From: JACKEQ01 sp041389565
GTDB lineage: Bacteria > Myxococcota_A > UBA796 > GCA-2862545
Direction: 5' to 3'
Assembly (NCBI GenBank): GCA_041389565.1
Contig: JAWKRP010000017.1
Location: 141,514-205,513, forward strand
DNA: 64,000 bases
In this document: piece after piece, positions 17,133 through 24,761 of the stretch
Layout: each line of letters begins with the position of its first letter
Numbering within the stretch: position 1 is the first letter of the stretch
The notes under the pieces: generated by a model
What the model was told of the DNA's origin: nothing
Seen by the model: the letters and a program-made list of their open reading frames with translations, nothing else
The model's database searches: none
Program-made: the position numbers and the translations under genes

Positions 17133-18569
17133 TCACGGCTGAGCGCAGTCCTCAAGGTCGTAAAGAGAATTGCTGTGAACGACTGCAGCATCCGAATTCG
17201 TCCCCAAAACCCTGGCTTTGAGGCGGTATCTTCCAGCAGGAGTGGGGACCAGGAGGAAGGGTGAGAACAGTTGCTGCATTGTGTCGGGGAACAGCTCTAC
17301 GCCAACCCAGGAGGGTCGTAGGCGGTGAACCTCTGTTGGGTCATTGAGGGCAACGTTGGTGACCTCAATGTCCTTCCAAAGGTACTCCTGCCCCGGACTA
17401 CAGGTTGGGTTCTCTCCACCGGGTCCAGTGTTCACGGGCGAGTCGACACAGAGAATCGAGAAGCGGACCGTGTAGTCGTCAGCAGAAGTCGAGACAGGAC
17501 TCGCTTCCAAGTAAACGTGGTCGTATCGGTCGGGATTTCCGAGAGATTCATCGATACAGACTTTGTGAAGACCAATGTGATTCATCCACCAACTATGGTC
17601 GGTATCATCTGGGGGATAGTCGTCCTCGGTCCTGTTCGTTCGGATGTCGTACTTCGCGAGGCTTGACCATCGAGAGCCGCCACCGTGGCGCGCCCTCAAC
17701 CCGAGGACATCTCCAAGGTGTGGGCCGTGGATCCCACCAACATTACCCAGGTCCACGGGCTCGTAGAGGGGGCTCGTTCCAACATCCCCTTGGTTCAGAG
17801 TCTCTCCCAGGGGGTTCATTACCAATGCATAGCCACTGTCGCTCACCGTCAGGTGACCCAATCCCGCCACATGACCCACTTCGTGAATGGCCGTAGACCC
17901 CAGCCAATACCAAACCGGGGTCGGATCGTGGAACGCGCTGTCGTGCGCAGTGAAATTGCCTTCGAGAGAAGGCGTATCCACGACACCCTCATCCACCGTG
18001 AGGTATGACAGAGAGACATACTGGGGAGGAACTCCCTGGTAAAACCAGGGATTTTCGTTGAAATACACGTGGCGGCGGGTGACTTCGCAGTAAGGAATGA
18101 GCCCAAACACTGGATCCCATCTATACCGGGTGAAGTCACCAGTACCAAAGGGCGTATGTATCGCTGGGTCTCCCGAGAATAGAACCCCAGAGAGCCAGGG
18201 AGCATAGTTGACCAGCTCGTTTGCCTCGCCCATGATTACCTGATTTACATCCGGGTCAACGCCACCAAACATCATGTATTGACCGTTCGCGAACGGAGTG
18301 GCGGAGAAGGCGGACACGCCATTCAGACCTTGGAAGCCTTCTTGGACAGCTTGTTTAATACTGGGGCTAAGGTTCCAATCAAGAGTCCCCGGACCCTGAA
18401 ATGGGAGCATCTTATACCACTTCCATCGCCAGTTGCTGGAAAACCCGTCCGTCATTTCCCCACAATAGCAAGGTTGTTGGGGGTCGGAGCGCAACCAAGC
18501 AATCGTCGTAATGTTGTACCCAGGACTAGCCGAATAGGAGGGACCGGCCGCCAATAGAAGTGTGATCAT
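17133..18569 (-). CDS. Secreted metzincin-type zinc metalloprotease
   Basis: 478 residues with an N-terminal signal peptide (MITLLLAAGPSYSA). The zinc motif TAIHEVGHVAGLGH (about residue 230) is a full HExxHxxGxxH, and SGYALVMNPLG about 15 residues later fits the Met-turn, so it is a metzincin of the matrixin/astacin-like group. The C-terminal ~200 residues are beta-rich with Cys pairs, possibly substrate binding. Codon use is clearly less GC-rich than in the flanking genes. It overlaps the upstream secreted-protein gene by 4 bp. Substrate unknown. Confidence 0.87.
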   Translation of the reverse strand: MITLLLAAGPSYSASPGYNITTIAWLRSDPQQPCYCGEMTDGFSSNWRWKWYKMLPFQGPGTLDWNLSPSIKQAVQEGFQGLNGVSAFSATPFANGQYMMFGGVDPDVNQVIMGEANELVNYAPWLSGVLFSGDPAIHTPFGTGDFTRYRWDPVFGLIPYCEVTRRHVYFNENPWFYQGVPPQYVSLSYLTVDEGVVDTPSLEGNFTAHDSAFHDPTPVWYWLGSTAIHEVGHVAGLGHLTVSDSGYALVMNPLGETLNQGDVGTSPLYEPVDLGNVGGIHGPHLGDVLGLRARHGGGSRWSSLAKYDIRTNRTEDDYPPDDTDHSWWMNHIGLHKVCIDESLGNPDRYDHVYLEASPVSTSADDYTVRFSILCVDSPVNTGPGGENPTCSPGQEYLWKDIEVTNVALNDPTEVHRLRPSWVGVELFPDTMQQLFSPFLLVPTPAGRYRLKARVLGTNSDAAVVHSNSLYDLEDCAQP

Positions 18570-19222
18570 TCCTGCACCTGGGGAGTATCGAGATCGCGCA
18601 GTGTTTGGCTGGCCTCGTCAAAGGCCTGCGCCCCGGGAACTGGAGCCGCGGCTCCATTGGTTGGGATGAGGCTCACATATTCGGCCCAGCTTGGCATGTG
18701 ATCGAGCGAGCTAAGATCGATGTTGCCTGCGTCGACTGGGCCGTGCCGTATCAATTGCCCATCCAGACCAACTGCCGCGTACTCCATCGCCTTTGGGGGT
18801 CGGGCGACAACGAGTTGGCTGTTCGGATCGCAGAGGAGGGTCAAGGGATCTGACTGCCGGTAGATTCCCGTCGCATGCTGGGAAAGAAAGAGAACAACCT
18901 GCTGTCCCTCAAGTGCTGGACTCTGCACGAATGCCCGAATCGTATTGGAGGTAAGATCGCCTCGAAGAACTTGTTCGACCCTAAAATTCGTCCAATATGT
19001 ACGTCCGGACTCAATTACGGCGCCCGTTGCGGAAATACTATCTGGAACCAGAGAACTGCTGGAGCCTGCTGAGCCCTTGGTTGCGACAACAACCAAGTCG
19101 GACCGTTGGAGAATTTCCGGGAGACTTGGTTCCTGCTTCTCAACCCTAGAGCCGTCTGCATTTCGGGTTGAGACTAGGGCCTGTGCCTGTGCTGCGGTCG
19201 AAAGGACCAACATCGAGAACAT
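18566..19222 (-). CDS. Secreted hypothetical protein, partner of the metzincin
   Basis: 218 residues from ATG 19222 with a signal peptide (MFSMLVLSTAAQAQA). The central part has FRVEQVLRGDLTSNTIRAFVQSP followed by VVLFLSQ, the pattern of secreted proteins with a beta-sandwich in which 'VLKG...V.....G....G...ylvFL' recurs. Function unknown. ATGA overlap with the protease start indicates co-translation. Low GC like its partner, so both were probably acquired together. It might be an inhibitor or propeptide-like chaperone for the protease; that is a guess from context. Confidence 0.72.
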   Translation of the reverse strand: MFSMLVLSTAAQAQALVSTRNADGSRVEKQEPSLPEILQRSDLVVVATKGSAGSSSSLVPDSISATGAVIESGRTYWTNFRVEQVLRGDLTSNTIRAFVQSPALEGQQVVLFLSQHATGIYRQSDPLTLLCDPNSQLVVARPPKAMEYAAVGLDGQLIRHGPVDAGNIDLSSLDHMPSWAEYVSLIPTNGAAAPVPGAQAFDEASQTLRDLDTPQVQE

Positions 19223-19389
19223 GCTCTTCTCTCAGATCTTGACGATGCTTGCTGAGGTGAGAGTATCCCAATTGTCTTGCGTTGTCCAGAACGAGGGCCC
19301 TGGTCGATCGAGACCATGGTCAGGCTCGACGAGGGCGGAGTCCGGGCGCCCCTGAAGGAGCGTGCTTCTCGGGCAGCCGACCGCCCTGA

Positions 19390-19665
19390 ATGAGTGAGTG
19401 CCCGTTCACCCAAAACCCCACCGATGTGTACGCCAATCGCATCGAAGACGCGATGCTCACTGTTGAAGCCGCGATGCTCGCCGAGCAACTGCAGATGAGT
19501 GAGGGTGGTGCCGTTCGCAGTGCCCGCGGCCTGCTGCTGCGTTCGACCGCCTGGGCCAAGCAGCAGAAGAGTCGGGTGGGGGTGATTTCAGCTGTAGGCG
19601 TGCGTGGGCAACAGGGTGCTCCCCGCGTTCCGCGCTCACGCTTGTCGCGGTCATCGGCGGCCTGA
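19390..19665 (+). CDS. Doubtful small ORF
   Basis: 91 residues, MSECPFTQNPTDVYANRIEDAMLTVEAAMLAEQ..., with a helical N-terminal half and a basic C-terminal half that looks non-coding. No clear ribosome site. The first ~45 residues could be a genuine small helical protein or a relic. The surrounding 19223-19783 stretch otherwise holds only the promoter side of the metzincin operon and the hairpin at 19697. Confidence 0.25.
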   Translation: MSECPFTQNPTDVYANRIEDAMLTVEAAMLAEQLQMSEGGAVRSARGLLLRSTAWAKQQKSRVGVISAVGVRGQQGAPRVPRSRLSRSSAA

Positions 19666-19696
19666 CGCCGCGCGCAGCCTGACCGGGTAGGAAGGC

Positions 19697-19721
19697 TCCG
19701 CCGGGGACGAACCCCGGCGGA
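19697..19721. other. GC-rich hairpin
   Basis: Perfect 10-bp stem TCCGCCGGGG / CCCCGGCGGA around a 5-nt loop, without a T tract. It lies just before the transposase remnant genes and could be an IS-end structure or a factor-dependent terminator. Confidence 0.4.
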
Positions 19722-19783
19722 AACCCAACCCGGCGCGGACACTCGGTTGGCGCCCTGATCCACGCCTTCGACCCGAAAAGCGT

Positions 19784-20212
19784 GTGCGACGTATCGAACT
19801 CGTTCCCGAAGTGCTCGCGGACGACATCGACCTCGTTCGGCCTGCCGCGTGCCCTCGATGTGCCCATCCAGCCCGTGCCGGCGGGCAACTCCACCTCTAC
19901 GGCCACGGACCGCGATGGCGATCCGTCGTGATCCCCGGCCCCGAGCTTGGACGCTGCCGCCTCGTGACCTGCTGGGTCCGGCGGTTCCAGTGCCAGCGCT
20001 GCGACAAGACCTGCTCCATCCTCCCCGATGGCGTGATCCTCGGCTTCCCCTACAGCATCGCCTCCATGATCGCCGTCTGGCTCGGCATCGCCGAGAGGCC
20101 CGTCGGCAACGGCCTGTCGCACGAGGAGGTCTACGCCCTCCAGGGCGTGGACCGACTCCAGGTCGAGGCCCACCGCTCCGGCGGCAAGCGCTGGAGGGCC
20201 CCGAAGCGCTGA
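19784..20212 (+). CDS. Transposase-associated zinc-binding protein (DUF6431-like), partial
   Basis: 142 residues from a GTG. CPRCAHP early and CQRCDKTC after RRFQ form two Cys pairs of a zinc ribbon, followed by LPDGVILGFPYSIASMIAVWL. This is the layout of the zinc-binding accessory proteins (DUF6431) encoded beside some rve-type transposases; related proteins are longer, so the C-terminal part seems lost. It precedes the transposase fragment at 20398 on the same strand. Confidence 0.5.
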   Translation: MRRIELVPEVLADDIDLVRPAACPRCAHPARAGGQLHLYGHGPRWRSVVIPGPELGRCRLVTCWVRRFQCQRCDKTCSILPDGVILGFPYSIASMIAVWLGIAERPVGNGLSHEEVYALQGVDRLQVEAHRSGGKRWRAPKR

Positions 20213-20397
20213 GCCGAGCGGCTCCTCACCGACCGGCCCGGAACGACCTGGCAGCGGCGCGTGCAGGCGTTCCTCACCACGCGCTGCGCGGTGCGGTCAT
20301 GTGACCCGGCCTCCGAAGCTCTCCACACCATCGGTGAACCCGTTCTTTTCGGTCGACCCCCGGTGACGTGGAGCGGGCATCCACCCAGGAGGATCCG

Positions 20398-20715
20398 ATG
20401 CCCGAACCCCAACCCACCCACCGAGAGGCGATCTCCGCCTTCCGGCTCGCGATCGTGGGCGACCTGCTCGTCCGCGATCTCGACCGCGGCGAGCTCACCG
20501 CCGAGCTGAAGGAGCGCGCCCAGCGCCGCTACCGGCCGCCCGGCAGTAAGACCACCCGGCGATTCCACTGGAAGACACTGCAGAGCTGGCTACTCCAGGC
20601 CCGACGCGGAACCCGACGGCTCCAGCCCCGCTCTCGCGAACGTGGCTTCGCGCTCGCCCCCGACGACGTCCAGCGCGAGACCCTCCTCGAGATCCGCAGG
20701 ACCCACCGGCCGACC
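20398..20715 (+). pseudogene. N-terminal fragment of an rve-type transposase
   Basis: ATG 20398 follows CCAGGAGGATCCG. The reading AISAFRLAIVGDLLVRDLDRGEL, RRYRPPGSKTTRRFHWKTLQ and WLLQARRG resembles the helix-turn-helix N-terminus of Mu/IS481-like transposases. It stops resembling a transposase after LLEIRR at about 20706; the DDE catalytic part is missing and host sequence (the lipoprotein gene on the other strand) follows. Confidence 0.55.
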
Positions 20716-21082
20716 AGGACGTGCCCGGACGGAGCCCGGCGCGCGCCGCCACGCCCTGCTCGAGGAACGGACGCCCGACGACGCAGCCCGGGTCGGCGTC
20801 GCGCGCTTCGGCCGGGTAGCAGCAGTACAGGTCGGCGCCGTCGGTGTCGCCGGAGAACGGGTTCTCCGAGATCGTGCCCTCGCCCGTGAGCTCGCGGACG
20901 TCGGCCGAGCACCACCCGAAGTTCGTCATCGACGTGGTGTCGACCTCGGCAGCGGCCGGACACTCCGTGGCGTCGTCGGGCACGTCGATGCACATGGACG
21001 TGTCGGTCCATTCGCCCTTCTGGACCGTGCAGCCCGCCATCGGGAGCGATGCGAGGATGGTGAGGAGAAGCGGTGTGCGCAT
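20495..21082 (-). CDS. Cys-containing lipoprotein, 3' end replaced by transposase remnant
   Basis: From ATG 21082: MRTPLLLTILASLPMAGC, signal peptide with lipobox Cys at residue 18. The mature part contains about six Cys (CIDVPDDATEC, WCSADV, LYCCYPAEA, GCVVG). After PFLEQGV (about 20740) composition changes and the frame runs antisense through the transposase fragment, so the native C-terminus was probably lost to the insertion. Function unknown. It is divergent from the outer-membrane-type gene at 21130. Confidence 0.6.
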   Translation of the reverse strand: MRTPLLLTILASLPMAGCTVQKGEWTDTSMCIDVPDDATECPAAAEVDTTSMTNFGWCSADVRELTGEGTISENPFSGDTDGADLYCCYPAEARDADPGCVVGRPFLEQGVAARAGLRPGTSWSAGGSCGSRGGSRAGRRRGRARSHVRESGAGAVGFRVGPGVASSAVSSSGIAGWSYCRAAGSGAGRAPSARR

Positions 21083-21129
21083 GTGGGTTCGACTCCTTGC
21101 CCCACCCCAGCATACCCGCGTGGGGCACA

Positions 21130-21816
21130 ATGCCGCCGATGGTTCGCCTGCTCCCCGCCGCTGTGCTCCTGGCCTGGTCGCCCGCGGCGCTCGCGTGGCC
21201 GTACACCCCGTGGACCGGGGCCACCGGGCGCGGCGTGTTCGCGGTGAACCCCTACGTCGAGCTCTACGGAGACGGGCTCGACTTCAATCCGTGGGTGCTC
21301 TACGGCGTGTCGGACCGCGTCGATCTGATCGCCGGCTACACGAACACCGTGGACCGGCCCGTGCCCGCGATCTCGGGTCCCGGGCGGGTGGACCTGCTCG
21401 GCCGGGTCGCGTGGTCGGATGCCGTGATCGGGGCTCTGGTGCTCGGGAGCGACCTGCAGGGCGCGACGGACCTCGGCGTGGAGCTCCACGGCAACTGGGC
21501 CGGCGACCGGTTCCTGTTCACGCACAACACGGGCTGGAGCACGACCCTCGGCACCCCCGAGCACACGCTGTCGACGATCCTGGCGCCCGAGGTGCGCTTC
21601 GCGACCGGTGCCTGGGCGTTCGTGGAGGGGAATCCGTCGGTCACGCTCGTGCAGGGCGAGCCCGGGTTCGCGCTGTCGTTCACCCCGGGGATGACGGCCG
21701 CGCTGGACCGGGAGGAGAACCACCTGCTGACGGTCGCGCTGCCCGTGGAGGTGCTGCCGGAGACGTCGGTGACGCTCGGCCTCTGCTACTGGGGCGCGTT
21801 CCCCACGCGCGAGTAG
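21130..21816 (+). CDS. Exported beta-rich (outer-membrane-like) protein
   Basis: 228 residues from ATG 21130 (21139 is an alternative). Signal peptide PMVRLLPAAVLLAWSPAALA ends in ALA. The mature protein alternates hydrophobic and polar residues: NPYVELYGDGLDFNPWVLYGV, VDLIAGYTNTV, RVDLLGRVAW, the pattern of a small beta-barrel. It ends VTLGLCYWGAFPTRE. No family recognised. The 3' end overlaps the convergent lipoprotein gene by 31 bp. Confidence 0.75.
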   Translation: MPPMVRLLPAAVLLAWSPAALAWPYTPWTGATGRGVFAVNPYVELYGDGLDFNPWVLYGVSDRVDLIAGYTNTVDRPVPAISGPGRVDLLGRVAWSDAVIGALVLGSDLQGATDLGVELHGNWAGDRFLFTHNTGWSTTLGTPEHTLSTILAPEVRFATGAWAFVEGNPSVTLVQGEPGFALSFTPGMTAALDREENHLLTVALPVEVLPETSVTLGLCYWGAFPTRE

Positions 21817-22091
21817 GCCTTCTCGCCGCGCTCGGCGTGGGCCAGGACGAGCCCGTCGCCCTCGATGCGCGCTTCGTAGAGGTCGGGCGCCCAGTCGCCC
21901 ACCTGGACCTCCACCTTGTCGCCCGCACGCTTCCAGCGGCCCTCGAACTTCCCGAGCCGCGCGCTGTCGAGCCGGTAGACCCCCTCGGCCTCGAAGCACT
22001 CGGTGCTGTCGCGCTCCACCATCTTCCAGCAGCCGGTGAGCGGGTCGGACGCGGACGTGGAACAACCGAGCAGCACGAGCCAGAGCGACAT
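21786..22091 (-). CDS. Small lipoprotein
   Basis: 101 residues from ATG 22091 with GGAGGT upstream. MSLWLVLLGC is a minimal lipobox (Cys 10). The body (LTGCWKMVERDSTECFEAEGVYRL, KFEGRWKRAGDKVEVQVG) resembles the beta-strand pattern of lipocalin/META-like small lipoproteins. Function unknown. It lies 40 bp after the sua5 stop on the same strand. Confidence 0.75.
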   Translation of the reverse strand: MSLWLVLLGCSTSASDPLTGCWKMVERDSTECFEAEGVYRLDSARLGKFEGRWKRAGDKVEVQVGDWAPDLYEARIEGDGLVLAHAERGEKAYSRVGNAPQ

Positions 22092-22131
22092 GGGACCTCC
22101 GCGCCTGCCGTACCACGGCCCGCGCCCGGCT

Positions 22132-23079
22132 TCACCCCTCCGGGAAGGACGCGCGCTCGAGGCGGTCGCGCAGGGCCTGCCAGGCCTCGCCGTCGGGAAG
22201 GGGGTCGGCCACGATCTCGGTGCAGCCGAGCCCGTCCAGCCGGTGCAGCGCGGCGTACAGGCCGGCGGCGTACCCCCACGGGTCTGCGGGGAGCGCGATG
22301 GCGAGCGGACCCGTCGCGGTGCCGCCGCGCTGGAGGTGCCCGCGCCCGGAGGCCGGCGTGTACGGGCCCACCGACAGGCGCGCACGCGGGGCGTAGTGCC
22401 GCGGAGCGAGCCCGGGTGAGCGTGCTGGACCGTCCGCGGGACCGACCTCGAGGTCGGGCACCACCTCGCGGAGTGCGGCGGCATCCAGCATGCCGGCGCG
22501 CAGGAGGCGCGGCGTGCCGAGCACGGATACCACGGTGGACTCGATGCCCACGGGCGTCGGGCCGCCATCGAGCACGACGTCGACGCGGGATCCGAGCCCG
22601 TCGACCACGTGCTGGGCGGTGGTGGGCGAGATGCGTGTGTACGGGTTCGCGCTGGGCGCGGCCACCGGAAGACCGGCTTCTTCGAGCAGTCTCAGCGCGA
22701 CGGGATGAGCGGGCACGCGCAGCCCCACGGTGTCGAGCCCGCCGCTGACCCGCGCGGACACCCCCGGGCCGCGCGGCACGACGAGGGTGAGCGGACCCGG
22801 CCAGAAGGCCTCGGCCAGCCGGTCGGCCTCGGACGACCAGCCCGCGGACAGCGCGCGTGCTGCACCCGTGTCGGGCACGTGCACGATGAGCGGGTTCGAC
22901 CCGGGACGCTGCTTCGCCTCGTAGATCCTTGTGATCGCGGCATCGGTGCGCGCGTCGGCGCCGAGCCCGTAGACGGTCTCCGTGGGGAACGCGACCAGGC
23001 CACCGGCCCGCAGCACCGCAGCGGCTTCGGCCACCGCAGCGGGGTCGGGCTCGAGAGGGTCGACCGGGAGCAGGCGCAT
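22132..23079 (-). CDS. tsaC: L-threonylcarbamoyladenylate synthase (Sua5/YrdC family)
   Basis: 315 residues, the long Sua5 form. The YrdC domain shows GGLVAFPTETVYGLGADA, KQRPGSNPLIVHV, WPGPLTLV, VGLRVPAHP and SANPYTRISPT, with the signature K-R-S/T substrate pocket. The C-terminal Sua5 domain starts after PRHYAPRA. It makes threonylcarbamoyl-AMP from Thr, bicarbonate and ATP for the t6A modification at position 37 of ANN-decoding tRNAs. It starts 9 bp after the thioredoxin-like gene stop, so the two form an operon. Confidence 0.95.
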   Translation of the reverse strand: MRLLPVDPLEPDPAAVAEAAAVLRAGGLVAFPTETVYGLGADARTDAAITRIYEAKQRPGSNPLIVHVPDTGAARALSAGWSSEADRLAEAFWPGPLTLVVPRGPGVSARVSGGLDTVGLRVPAHPVALRLLEEAGLPVAAPSANPYTRISPTTAQHVVDGLGSRVDVVLDGGPTPVGIESTVVSVLGTPRLLRAGMLDAAALREVVPDLEVGPADGPARSPGLAPRHYAPRARLSVGPYTPASGRGHLQRGGTATGPLAIALPADPWGYAAGLYAALHRLDGLGCTEIVADPLPDGEAWQALRDRLERASFPEG

Positions 23080-23088
23080 GGCGGAGTC

Positions 23089-23904
23089 CTACCGCGGTGC
23101 GAGCACCTCGGCGAGCCGGGCCCTCCAGCGCTCGGCGGTGGGACTCAGCGGACCGACCACGTCGAAGATGCGGAGCATGCCCCGCCGACCGCCATCCTCG
23201 CGAAACATCCGGTCCTTCATGACGATTCCGAGGAGCGTGGCGAGCGCACCGTCCCAGTCCTCCTCCACCGCGAGCGCGTGCGCGTCTCGGTACGCGGTAG
23301 CGAGATCTACGGGTTCTTCATGACGTTTCGGCGTTCCGCCCTCGCCGTCGCACCGGATCTCCAGCTGGATGCGCCGCAGGTGCTGGGCGTCGGGCACGCG
23401 CCCGGGGATGCGAGCCAGAAGGGCGCGGGCCTGGTTCAGCCCGCCCTCGCCGGCTTCGTGCTCGGCGAGCGCGAGCAGGGCGTCGGGGTGGTCGTGCCGC
23501 AGGGCGAGGGCTTCCTCGAGCCGCTGACGCACGGCCTCCCGGTCTTGCAGCGAAGCGGCGTCCTCGAGCAGGGCGGCCACCGGGTCGGTGACGAAGCCGT
23601 CGAGCCACTCGCGGATCTGCTGGGGTGGGCGCGCTCCGACGAGCTCGGCGACCACCTCGCCGTTCACGAACGCCTTGAGCGTGGGGATGCTCTGCACTCC
23701 GAATGCACGCGACACGGACTCGTTCTCGTCGATGTCGAGCTTCGCGAGCCGCCACGCGCCCGCGGACTCCGATTGCAGGCGATCGAGCACGGGCGCCATC
23801 GACAGACACGGCGTGCACCACGGCGCCCAGAAGTCCACGACCACCGGGAGCTCGTGCGAGCGCTCGACCACCTCGGCCTCGAACGTCGCAGCGTTCACGT
23901 CCAT
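23089..23904 (-). CDS. Thioredoxin-domain co-chaperone (CnoX/YbbN-like) with TPR tail
   Basis: 271 residues. An N-terminal thioredoxin domain has FWAPWCTPCLSMAPVL (CTPC active site, about residue 30) and the cis-Pro segment IPTLKAF. The C-terminal half (ALRHDHPDALLALAEHEAGEG..., LEEDWDGALATLLGI) is helical and matches the TPR region of YbbN/CnoX. Such proteins protect substrates by mixed disulphides and holdase activity. ATG 23904 has GGAGG upstream. It is divergent from the gene at 23934 with a 29-bp gap. Confidence 0.9.
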   Translation of the reverse strand: MDVNAATFEAEVVERSHELPVVVDFWAPWCTPCLSMAPVLDRLQSESAGAWRLAKLDIDENESVSRAFGVQSIPTLKAFVNGEVVAELVGARPPQQIREWLDGFVTDPVAALLEDAASLQDREAVRQRLEEALALRHDHPDALLALAEHEAGEGGLNQARALLARIPGRVPDAQHLRRIQLEIRCDGEGGTPKRHEEPVDLATAYRDAHALAVEEDWDGALATLLGIVMKDRMFREDGGRRGMLRIFDVVGPLSPTAERWRARLAEVLAPR

Positions 23905-23933
23905 CGCGCCTCCTCCGGGTAGTCTACCGGACG

Positions 23934-24746
23934 ATGGAGATCATCGACCGGTCTGGAGACCCCGAGTACGGGCGGTCCTGGGACGAGCCCCGCACCGAAG
24001 CGGAGCTGTACGCGCTCGGCTTCCGCCGCATCGGTGCGCTCGGGCTGCGGGAGGGGGACATCGACTCCTTCGAGGACGGCCTCTACGACGAAGCCGACAC
24101 GGCGTGGTTCCGCAGGAACGCGGGCCTGCTGACGCCGATCTACGGGGGTCCCGACGGAGCCTTCGCCGAGGTCTCCAGGTTCTTCGGGAACAGTCTCGCC
24201 ATCCGCATGCGCACGTGCCTCGCCGACGGCAGCGTGGTGCAGACCAGCCTGCCCTGGGGGCGCCTCCCGAACGCGGTGGGTCTGGCGGGGCTCATCGCGG
24301 AGCCCGACACCCACACGGCGCAGATGCGGGGGCACTCGGAGCGGAAGGGCTGCAGCCTCCGGGTCCACCCTTCGGACGACACCGCGGCCCTGTTCGCGGC
24401 CCACCGCGAGCACGTGGCCGCGGTCGCGGCGCGGAAGCACACCGAGCCCCGCACCGACACGTCCATGGCGGCCTTCATGCGCGTCCAGGACGCGATGCTC
24501 GCGCACAACGGCGAGATGCACGGGCGCGAGGTCCGCATGGGAGCCTGGGTGTGGCTCGGTCCCGCGGCGGCGCTGCTGTTCTGCGGGTCCTTCAGCGTCT
24601 GCCTGGGGGTCCCGTCCCGCTGGATCGGGTTCCTGATGCTGCTCAACGCGCTCGCGTGGCCGGCCCTCACGGTGCGGGTGGCGCCCCAGTGGGGTCGCCG
24701 TCTGGCGAGGGCGTTCCGGGTGCCGGTCCTGCGCGTGCCGGGCTGA
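23934..24746 (+). CDS. Hypothetical protein with C-terminal membrane segments
   Basis: 270 residues. The N-terminal ~190 are soluble, with SGDPEYGRSWDEPRTEAELYALGF and an HSERKGCSLRVHPSD segment. Two C-terminal membrane helices follow (VWLGPAAALLFCGSFSVCLGV and IGFLMLLNALAWPALTV). No family recognised. It is divergent from the thioredoxin/sua5 operon and convergent with the beta-helix lipoprotein. The start follows a 29-bp intergenic space that must hold both promoters. Confidence 0.7.
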   Translation: MEIIDRSGDPEYGRSWDEPRTEAELYALGFRRIGALGLREGDIDSFEDGLYDEADTAWFRRNAGLLTPIYGGPDGAFAEVSRFFGNSLAIRMRTCLADGSVVQTSLPWGRLPNAVGLAGLIAEPDTHTAQMRGHSERKGCSLRVHPSDDTAALFAAHREHVAAVAARKHTEPRTDTSMAAFMRVQDAMLAHNGEMHGREVRMGAWVWLGPAAALLFCGSFSVCLGVPSRWIGFLMLLNALAWPALTVRVAPQWGRRLARAFRVPVLRVPG

Positions 24747-24761
24747 CGGCCCCCGACCGCT

